A DNA stretch of 62,802 nucleotides from JAFLCM01 sp964510955 (lineage in GTDB: Bacteria > Planctomycetota > Phycisphaerae > Phycisphaerales > UBA1924): the NCBI GenBank assembly GCA_964510955.1, contig CAZEDW010000022.1, forward strand, positions 1 through 62,802. Direction: 5' to 3'. Position 1 is the first letter of the stretch; each line of letters opens with the position of its first letter. A model generated the notes under the pieces. That model saw only the letters and a program-made list of their open reading frames with translations, did no database searches and was not told the DNA's origin. The position numbers were made by a program, and so were the translations under genes. This document shows, piece after piece, positions 17,262 to 24,678 of this stretch.

Positions 17262-18980
17262 ATGGTCCCTCACGACAGTCTTCTTTCCACGCCCGGGCTG
17301 CTCGCCCAGGCTTCCGGGCTGTTTCTCGCGTCACCGTACAAGCCGGTGCTGTGGCTGCTCCCGTTTGTCGGGTGGGCCTGGGTGGTCTCGACCATCTACG
17401 ACAAGGACTCGGCCCGCTGGTACCTCCCGCGCCGCATGTGGAACATGGTCCACATGGGCTTCGGCCTCGCCGCGGCGGTAGTCTCGCTCGCGTTGCCGAT
17501 GATCTTCTGGATCACCTGGCCGGCCACAATCGTCATCCTCGCCGCCGACCTGCTCATCTATTTCATGGCCCACAATGCCGACTCGCGGGTCCCCGAGTCG
17601 CACAAGTGGTCGCTCGACGTGAGCAAGTGGATGGCCGCCCGCGCCGCCAAGGGCCAGGCCAAGAAAAAGCTCGCCGGCGCCAGCGCCATGATCTTCAAGG
17701 GCCCCGGCGGCGAGCTGCCCGTCCCCGCCAAGGAAACCCCGGAGTTCGAGCTCCGCCTCACCCTCGAACGCATCATCGGCCGCATGGTCGACCTCCGAGC
17801 CAACCAGCTCGACATCGGTCCCGCCAAGCCCAACGTCTACGGCGTCTCCTACATGGTCGACGGCGTCCGCACCCAGCCCGAACCGCTCCCGCAGAACCAG
17901 GCCGTCGCCGTCATCGACATGCTCAAGACCGTCGGCAAGCTCGACGTCAACGACCGGCGCCGACGCCTGCAGGCCGACATCCAGCTCGGGATGACCGGCG
18001 GCAACACCATCCCCGCCCGCGTCACCACCGCCGGCACCACCGCCGGCATGCGCCTCACGCTGTCGCTCGACCCCGCCAAGCAGATCGCCATCAAGTACGA
18101 CGATCTCGGCCTGCTTCCGAACCAGAAGGAAGACCTCCAGAAGATCATCGACAGCAAGGGCGTGGTGCTGGTCTCCTCGCCGCCCGATCACGGCAAGACC
18201 ACCCTCCTCTACGCCCTCACCCGGCGCCACGACGCCTACACCTCCAACGTTCAGACGCTCGAGACCGAGATCCAGGCCACCATCGAGGGCGTCCGCCAGA
18301 ACAGCTTTGACCCCCAGGCCGAGGGCGCCGAGTTCGCCACCACCGTCCGCTCGATCCTCCGGCGCGACCCCGACGTCGTCACCATCACCGAGCTGCCCGA
18401 CGACGCCACCGCCAAGGAGATCGCCCGCGCCGACAGCGAGCGCTCCAAGATCTACGTCGGCATCAAGGCCGACAACCCCCTCATGGCCGCTCAGCTCTAC
18501 GCCAAGGGCGTAGGCGAACAGGCCGGAGCCGCCAAGTCACTGTCCGGCCTTGTGGGTGTCAAGCTCGTCCGCCGCCTCTGCGCCAACTGCAAGGTCCCCT
18601 TCGCCCCCAAGCCCGAAGACCTCAAGAAGCTCGGCCTGCCGCCCGAGACCAAGCAGCTCCACCGCCGCAGCGGGCAGGTCATGGTCAAGGACAAGCCCGA
18701 GCCCTGCCCCGTGTGCGGCGGGACCGGCTACTTCGGCCAGCTCGGCATCTTCGCCGTCCACCCCATCGGACCCGATGAACGCAAGATGATCGCCTCCGGA
18801 GACATCACCGGCCTCCGCCAGCAGTTCCGCCAGAAGAAGCAGCAGAGCCTGCAGAGCTCCGGGCTTCAGCAGGTCATCATGGGCAACACCAGCGTCGAGG
18901 AAGTCCTCCGCGTCACCTCCGAGCCCGCACCCAAGCCCGACAACGCTCAGAAACCGGCGCCCGAGAGCGCGACCGCCTGA
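17262..18980 (+). CDS. Membrane-anchored GspE/PulE-like ATPase with altered motifs
   Basis: A 572-residue protein whose C-terminal half is a type II secretion/type IV pilus ATPase of the GspE family. The N-terminal 100 residues instead carry two or three transmembrane helices (VLWLLPFVGWAWVV, FGLAAAVVSLALPMIFWI, ATIVILAADLLIYFM). The nucleotide site is unusual: the P-loop reads SSPPDHGKTTLLYAL, lacking the first Gly. The Walker B region LRRDPDVVTITELPDD keeps the Glu, and the usual His box (STLHTN) is replaced by VGIKADN. The GspE zinc-type cysteines remain (CANC, CPVCGGTGY). It lies 15 bases before the CvpA-like gene, implying joint expression. Function unknown; perhaps a membrane-fixed motor or a regulatory relic. 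Confidence 0.8.
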   Translation: MVPHDSLLSTPGLLAQASGLFLASPYKPVLWLLPFVGWAWVVSTIYDKDSARWYLPRRMWNMVHMGFGLAAAVVSLALPMIFWITWPATIVILAADLLIYFMAHNADSRVPESHKWSLDVSKWMAARAAKGQAKKKLAGASAMIFKGPGGELPVPAKETPEFELRLTLERIIGRMVDLRANQLDIGPAKPNVYGVSYMVDGVRTQPEPLPQNQAVAVIDMLKTVGKLDVNDRRRRLQADIQLGMTGGNTIPARVTTAGTTAGMRLTLSLDPAKQIAIKYDDLGLLPNQKEDLQKIIDSKGVVLVSSPPDHGKTTLLYALTRRHDAYTSNVQTLETEIQATIEGVRQNSFDPQAEGAEFATTVRSILRRDPDVVTITELPDDATAKEIARADSERSKIYVGIKADNPLMAAQLYAKGVGEQAGAAKSLSGLVGVKLVRRLCANCKVPFAPKPEDLKKLGLPPETKQLHRRSGQVMVKDKPEPCPVCGGTGYFGQLGIFAVHPIGPDERKMIASGDITGLRQQFRQKKQQSLQSSGLQQVIMGNTSVEEVLRVTSEPAPKPDNAQKPAPESATA

Positions 18981-18995
18981 ACTCATCGAGTTTCC

Positions 18996-20864
18996 ATGGT
19001 CATCAACATCCTTGTCATCGTCATCATCGTGCTGAGCGCCCTCCTGTGGGCCTCGCGCCAGCGCGGACGCGGGCTCTTCTCCGCGTTCATCAACCTGCTC
19101 TGCGTCGTGGCCGCCGGCGCCATCGCCCTGGCGGTCTGGGAGCCCATCGTCTACGCGTGGCTGCTCAACATGATGGAGGACTACGCCTGGTGCGTCGGCC
19201 TCATCGCGCCGTTCATCCTGGCCCAGGTCATCATCCGTGTCTGCTTCGACCTCGCCGTCCCCAAGAACGTCGACGCCAACGACGCCGCCAACTTCGTGGG
19301 CGGCGCGGCGTTCGGCGCCGCCGCCGGCATGATCACCGCCGGCATCGCCGTCCTCGGGCTCAGCCACCTCCGCACCGGCAAGGAGCTCATGGGCTACTCC
19401 CCCCTCACCTACAACGCCGGGAGCCTCGTCGCCGGCTCCGGCCTGTGGATCCCCGCCGACCGCTGGACCGTCAAGCTCTACGAGCACCTCAGCCTGGGCC
19501 TGTTCGCCACCGACACCCCGCTCGCCGAGCGTCACCCGCGGATCGACGAATCCGCCGCCATGATGCGCGTCGCTCTCAGGGGCAGCGGCGAAAACGCCAA
19601 CGCCGTTGCCCGATGCGTCATCAAGCCCTCCGACGTCGAGATCAAGGGACGCTACAGCGTCGAAGCCGCCCCGGCGGACAAGCAGCTCATGGACTCCTTC
19701 GTCCTCGACAGCGCCGGCAAGCCCACCTCCGGCAAGTTCGTCTACGCCGACGGCGCCGCCCCGACCGGTGAATGCACCGTCGAGGGCTTCGTCCTGAACT
19801 TCCAGTCGGGCGCTTCGGAGAAGTCCGGCCAGATCGTCATGGCCCCGGGCCAGCTCCGGCTGATCTGCGCCGGACCCGACGGCGCCGCCATCGGCGTGCA
19901 CCCCGCGGCCATCGTCGCCAAGCCCGAGGCCGGCGCCGGCATGTACCGCTTCCGCATGGACGCCCCCGACATCTACATCCCCTCGGTCGGCGGCGGCTCC
20001 AGCGCCGTGTTCGCGCCCGAGTTCATCGTCCCCAAGGGCTACACACCCACCGACCTCATCATCAAGAACACCCGCTTTGACCTCACGGCCGCGGACAACT
20101 CCAAGTCCCCCCGCTTCGCCTCGACTCAGAAGCGTGACGACGCCATCCGCGACGGCTCGCTTTTCACCAAGCTCGGGCTGAACGTCGGAGCTTCCACCCC
20201 GCCCAAGGGCGGCGCCAAGCCCGACACCTCCGCCCCCGCGCCGGGAACCTCGACGTCCAAGCCGGGGTCGGCCCCCGCCGCGTCGTCCGGCGCCACCGTC
20301 GTCAAGGCCTCGGGCAGCGGACGGGTTGAAGAGCTTGAAATCACCTCGCAGATCCCCGACGGCGTCATCCTCGACGCGGGCAGCCTCGGCGGCCTCGAGG
20401 TCAACAAGGACCGCAAGATCACCGACGGCAAGCACCAGTTCGACAAGAAGGCCGTCAGCGAGAACCGCGGCCTTGACCGGAACCTCCGCGTCGACAACTT
20501 CGCCGCCACGCCCGACACCTCCGTCGTCCAGTTGCTCCTCTCCAGCAACGGCGCCATGAGCCTCCTGGGACGCAGCGTCGAGGCCGCCGAAGACATCCTC
20601 CCGCCCGCCCTGCTCGACGAGAACGGACAGCGCTACGAAGCCCTCGGGTACGTCTATGCCGAGGGGAACGTCCTGAGCATCCGCTTCACCCCCGGCGCGC
20701 CGCTCCGCGGCCTCAGCGAGCTCCCCAGCCGCATCAGCCGCTCCAAGCGCGACCAGACCGCGCGCCTCATCTTCCGCCCCACCAAGGGCGTGAAGATCGT
20801 CTCGTTCAACCTCGGACCCAAACAGATCGCCACCTTCGAACCGCCGGTCAAGGTCGGCCAGTGA
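18996..20864 (+). CDS. CvpA-like membrane protein with large extracytoplasmic domain
   Basis: A 622-residue protein. Four helices in the first 135 residues (INILVIVIIVLSALLW, LLCVVAAGAIALAVW, LIAPFILAQVIIRVCFDL, FVGGAAFGAAAGMITAGIAVL) match the CvpA/colicin V production fold, including the Gly/Ala-rich last helix. The next 480 residues are probably extracytoplasmic: beta-rich segments, a Pro/Ser/Thr/Ala linker at about 400-440, and a C-terminal domain ending RLIFRPTKGVKIVSFNLG. The CvpA family is linked to envelope integrity, but this long tail is not part of it. Immediately downstream of the GspE-like ATPase, so probably its partner. Confidence 0.7.
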   Translation: MVINILVIVIIVLSALLWASRQRGRGLFSAFINLLCVVAAGAIALAVWEPIVYAWLLNMMEDYAWCVGLIAPFILAQVIIRVCFDLAVPKNVDANDAANFVGGAAFGAAAGMITAGIAVLGLSHLRTGKELMGYSPLTYNAGSLVAGSGLWIPADRWTVKLYEHLSLGLFATDTPLAERHPRIDESAAMMRVALRGSGENANAVARCVIKPSDVEIKGRYSVEAAPADKQLMDSFVLDSAGKPTSGKFVYADGAAPTGECTVEGFVLNFQSGASEKSGQIVMAPGQLRLICAGPDGAAIGVHPAAIVAKPEAGAGMYRFRMDAPDIYIPSVGGGSSAVFAPEFIVPKGYTPTDLIIKNTRFDLTAADNSKSPRFASTQKRDDAIRDGSLFTKLGLNVGASTPPKGGAKPDTSAPAPGTSTSKPGSAPAASSGATVVKASGSGRVEELEITSQIPDGVILDAGSLGGLEVNKDRKITDGKHQFDKKAVSENRGLDRNLRVDNFAATPDTSVVQLLLSSNGAMSLLGRSVEAAEDILPPALLDENGQRYEALGYVYAEGNVLSIRFTPGAPLRGLSELPSRISRSKRDQTARLIFRPTKGVKIVSFNLGPKQIATFEPPVKVGQ

Positions 20865-20956
20865 GCTGCCACACCGGGGGACGGCTCGCTCCCAACGTTC
20901 ACGCCGGTTGATCCCGCCCCCGGCGCCGTTGGTGGTGTTCACCCAAAGCTCGATCA

Positions 20957-22807
20957 ATGCCAGAAGCCAACGCACCCAATCCCCGCCACGCGGCCGATTC
21001 TCCCGACGCCCGACCGCTCAACTTCATCGAGCAGCTCGTCGAGGACGATCTTGCCACAAACAAGTGGGGCTGCCCCGTCCACACCCGCTTCCCTCCCGAG
21101 CCCAACGGCTACCTCCACATCGGGCACGCCAAGAGCATCTGCCTCAACTACGGCCTCGCCGCCAGGTACGCCGGCAGGTTCAACCTCCGCTTCGACGACA
21201 CCAACCCCACCAAGGAAGAGCAGGAGTACGTCGATTCGATCAAGGCCGACGTCCGCTGGCTCATCTCCGCGTTCGGCGCGGGGCACTCGTTCGACGCCGG
21301 ACCCCACGCCGGCGGCCTGTTCTTCGCGTCGAACTACTTCGACAGGATGTACGAGTACGCCGTGGCGCTGGTCAAGGCCGGCCACGCCTACGTCTGTGAG
21401 CTCAGCGCCGACGAAGTCGCCAAGCGCCGCGGCACCCCCAGCGTCCCCGGCACCAGCCCCTTCCGCGACCGCCCCTCGGCGGAAAGCCTGCGCCTCCTCG
21501 ACGAGATGCGCGCCGGCAAGCACCCCGACGGCTCGATGACCCTCCGCGCCAGGATCGACCTCGCCAGCCCCAACTTCAACCTCCGCGACCCCGTCCTCTA
21601 CCGCATCGTCCACGAGGCCCACCACAACACCGGCGACAAGTGGTGCATCTACCCCATGTACGACTGGGCCCACGGCATCGAGGACTCCATCGAGAACATC
21701 ACCCACTCCATCTGCACCCTGGAGTTCGAGAACCACCGCCCCCTCTACGACTGGTTCATGCGGGCCATCTCCGATTCTCTCGGCGGCAGGACGGCCCAGG
21801 GAATCAAGAGCACCGACATCGGCGGCTCCGGCCCCACCGGCCAAGACGGCCGCACCGTCTGGCATTCCCAGCAGATCGAGTTCGCCAAGTTCAGGCCCAC
21901 CTACACGGTCCTCAGCAAGCGCAACCTCCTGAAGATGGTGCAGGACAAGGTCGTCTCCGGCTGGGACGACCCCCGCATGCCCACGCTCAGCGGCCTCCGC
22001 CGCCGCGGCTACACGCCCCAGGCGCTCCGCAACGTCTGCGAGGAGGTGGGCACCACCAAGGTCGAGAGCTTCATCGACCTCGGGCGCATCGAGAACGCCG
22101 TCCGCGACCACCTCAACAAGATCGCCCCCCGCGCCATGGGCGTGCTGCGCCCGCTCAAGGTCGTCATCGAGAACTGGCCCGCCGACAAGGTGGACGAACT
22201 AGATTTCGTGATCAACCCCGAAGACCCCTCCGCCGGCACGCGGAAGGTCCCCTTCAGCGGCACCATCTACATCGAGCGCGAGGACTTCATGGAAGTCCCC
22301 GCCAAGAAGTACTTCCGCCTCGCCCTCGGCGACAACCCCCCCGAAGTCCGCCTCCGGTGGGCCTACTTCATCAAGGCCACCGGCGTGGTGAAAGACGCCG
22401 CTGGCAACATCACCGAGGTTCGCGCGACCTACGACCCCGCCACCCGCGGCGGCGACGCCCCCCTCAACCCCGACGGCACCCCAACCCGCAAGGTCAAAGG
22501 CACCATCCACTGGGTGAGCGGCGCCCACGCCAAGGAGGTCGAGGTCCGCCTCTTCGACCGCCTCTTCAACGCCGAGCAGCCCGGCGAGCGAACAGGCAAC
22601 TGGGTCGACGACCTCAACCCAAACTCCCTCGAAGTGGTCAGGGCCATGGTCGAGCCGATCCTGCTCAACGCCAAAGCCGCCGACACCTTCCAGTTCGAGC
22701 GCCTCGGCTATTTCTGCGCCGACAGCAAAGACTCCAAGCCGGCAGCGCCCGTCTTCAACCGCACCGTCACGCTGAAAGACACCTGGGCCAAGCAGGCCGG
22801 GGCCTGA
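20957..22807 (+). CDS. glnS: Glutaminyl-tRNA synthetase
   Basis: Charges tRNA-Gln directly with glutamine (class I synthetase). 616 residues. The HIGH motif is in PPEPNGYLHIGHAKS at about residues 47-61. The KMSKS equivalent is VLSKRNLLKMV at about 317-327. FRFDDTNP-type (here LRFDDTNPTKEEQEYV) and YDWAHGIEDSIENITHS segments are typical of GlnRS. The C-terminal half holds the two anticodon-binding beta barrels. Presence of GlnRS suggests the organism does not depend on GatCAB for Gln-tRNA, although that may exist elsewhere. Confidence 0.96.
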   Translation: MPEANAPNPRHAADSPDARPLNFIEQLVEDDLATNKWGCPVHTRFPPEPNGYLHIGHAKSICLNYGLAARYAGRFNLRFDDTNPTKEEQEYVDSIKADVRWLISAFGAGHSFDAGPHAGGLFFASNYFDRMYEYAVALVKAGHAYVCELSADEVAKRRGTPSVPGTSPFRDRPSAESLRLLDEMRAGKHPDGSMTLRARIDLASPNFNLRDPVLYRIVHEAHHNTGDKWCIYPMYDWAHGIEDSIENITHSICTLEFENHRPLYDWFMRAISDSLGGRTAQGIKSTDIGGSGPTGQDGRTVWHSQQIEFAKFRPTYTVLSKRNLLKMVQDKVVSGWDDPRMPTLSGLRRRGYTPQALRNVCEEVGTTKVESFIDLGRIENAVRDHLNKIAPRAMGVLRPLKVVIENWPADKVDELDFVINPEDPSAGTRKVPFSGTIYIEREDFMEVPAKKYFRLALGDNPPEVRLRWAYFIKATGVVKDAAGNITEVRATYDPATRGGDAPLNPDGTPTRKVKGTIHWVSGAHAKEVEVRLFDRLFNAEQPGERTGNWVDDLNPNSLEVVRAMVEPILLNAKAADTFQFERLGYFCADSKDSKPAAPVFNRTVTLKDTWAKQAGA

Positions 22808-22823
22808 GCCGCGGTAGCCTACC

Positions 22824-24575
22824 GTGCCAGAATCAGCCGCCCTCAACCCGCCCCCGGATGCCCGCCCCTGGCGGAGCGCCGGCGCCCTCATCGCGCTCGT
22901 CACCGCCGCCCGGATCCTCTACCTCATCTTCCTCAGCCCTTACGAGCTTTCAGCCGACGAGGCACAGTACTGGGACTGGTCCCGCCACCTCGAGCTGAGC
23001 TACCACACCAAGGGCTCCGGCGTCGCCTGGACCATCGCCGCTTTCACCCGCGTGCTCGGCAACTCCGAGTGGGCCGTCCGCACCCCCGCCGTGCTCGCGT
23101 GGGCGGTCATGGCGTGGGCCCTCTCCCGCATCTCGCGCGACGTCGGCGGCCCGCGCGCCGCGCTGATGAGCGTCCTCGTCACCCTCGCCATCCCCGCCTA
23201 CAGCGCCACCGCGCTGCTCATGACCATCGACGGGCCGATGCTCGCATGCTGGGCCCTCGCCGCGCTCTGCGCCTGGCGCCTTGCGACCGTCTCCATGACG
23301 CCCGCCCGCATCGCGTTCTGGGCCGCCGCTCTCGGCGCCTCAGTCGGCGTCGGTTTCCTCTTCAAATACACCATCGCGCTGCTGCTGCTCGGGCTGCCCG
23401 CTTTCGGATGGATCGCCCGCCCCGTCGCCAACGCCCGTATCCGCGTGCCACAGGCTTCCCGTCCGCGGGATGCCTGTGCCGATCACCCCGCGTCCGCGCC
23501 ATCGACCTGGCTTGTTCCTTGCGTCACGCTCGCCGCGTTTGCGCTGTGCATCTCCCCAGTCATCATCTGGAACCAGCAGCACCACTGGCCCACGGTCGCC
23601 CACCTGCTCGGGCACGCCGCCCTCCCCGGCAGCGACCTGCCCGGTGACAACCCATCTCGACTCAGCCCGGCGGCGATCCCTCTCTCGATTCTGTCCTACG
23701 CCGCGGTCCAGCTCGCCGTCGTGGGTCCGATCGCGGTTGCCTTCGTGCTCTCTGTGGGGCGCTCGCTCCGCCGCCGCGGCGATGATCCCCAGCTCGCTCT
23801 CGCCGGCGCCCTGGCCCTGTGCGGCGCCGCCCCGGTGCTGCTGTTCTACTTCGCCGTCGCCTGCCGCACGAACGTCGAGGGCAACTGGCCCATCGGCGCG
23901 TACGTCACGCTCGTTCCCGTCGCCGCAGCGTGGGCGACCCGCGAGCTGGACGCCTGGCGCCGATCCGTCACACAATGGTCCGCGCTCCCATCGGACTCCC
24001 GCCCAAAGCAGGGCTTCCTGCGGCGCCGGCCCGAGACGATCCCGCAGCTCGCCGTCCATTGGGGCGTCGGCTACGGCGTCGTCGGAGCCCTCGGCATGCT
24101 GATGCTGGTGCCCCTCTCCCGCCTGCCGCTGGTGGGCGGCGCAGTGCCCATCCGGCGCCTCACCGGCGGGCACGAACTCGCGGCGGAGGCGGACCGCCTC
24201 CGCGCCCAGCTCCGCGCCCAGACCGGCTCCGAGCCCCTGGTCATCGGCGCCCGCTACACCATCACCGCCCTCCTCGCGTACTACCTTCCCGATCACCCCA
24301 CGGTCCATTGCGCCGGCCTGTACCTCGGCGAGCGCCGAACTTCTTACGACGACTTCGCCTCGACAGACCTCCGCAGCCCGACCCTTCTCGGGCGTCCCGC
24401 CGTCCTCGTCGCCCGCGCGTCACCGCGCGTCGCCGGGGAGCAGCCCTGGGCGCGCGGCCTGAGCTTCAGCTCTCTCAGCCCCGCCGCCGAGGTCTCCGGA
24501 TATCAACTGGTCACCGCTACCGGCTACGCCGGCCCCAGCAGCCCCATCCCCCGGGTGTCCAAGACCGGCGATTGA
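22824..24575 (+). CDS. Integral membrane glycosyltransferase, GT39/ArnT-like
   Basis: A 583-residue polytopic membrane protein with about eleven hydrophobic helices. Near the N-terminus it has the GT39/GT83 signature: LSPYELSADEAQYWDWSRHL (acidic DEAQYW pair on the first periplasmic loop), followed by LSYHTKGSGVAW. The family transfers sugars from polyprenyl-phosphate donors to proteins or lipid A. The last 130 residues form a soluble periplasmic domain with GARYTITALLAYYLPDHPTV. The GTG start lies 16 bases after glnS and no ATG is near; the two are probably co-transcribed. The acceptor is unknown. Confidence 0.8.
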   Translation: MPESAALNPPPDARPWRSAGALIALVTAARILYLIFLSPYELSADEAQYWDWSRHLELSYHTKGSGVAWTIAAFTRVLGNSEWAVRTPAVLAWAVMAWALSRISRDVGGPRAALMSVLVTLAIPAYSATALLMTIDGPMLACWALAALCAWRLATVSMTPARIAFWAAALGASVGVGFLFKYTIALLLLGLPAFGWIARPVANARIRVPQASRPRDACADHPASAPSTWLVPCVTLAAFALCISPVIIWNQQHHWPTVAHLLGHAALPGSDLPGDNPSRLSPAAIPLSILSYAAVQLAVVGPIAVAFVLSVGRSLRRRGDDPQLALAGALALCGAAPVLLFYFAVACRTNVEGNWPIGAYVTLVPVAAAWATRELDAWRRSVTQWSALPSDSRPKQGFLRRRPETIPQLAVHWGVGYGVVGALGMLMLVPLSRLPLVGGAVPIRRLTGGHELAAEADRLRAQLRAQTGSEPLVIGARYTITALLAYYLPDHPTVHCAGLYLGERRTSYDDFASTDLRSPTLLGRPAVLVARASPRVAGEQPWARGLSFSSLSPAAEVSGYQLVTATGYAGPSSPIPRVSKTGD

Positions 24576-24678
24576 TTCCCCCGCTCGCCCCTCGCGGCTT
24601 ATACCCTGCCCCCCCCGCGGGCACGCGCGCCACCGGTACCGCCCCCAGCCCCGACCTGCCGATATTGAACCTCGGGCG

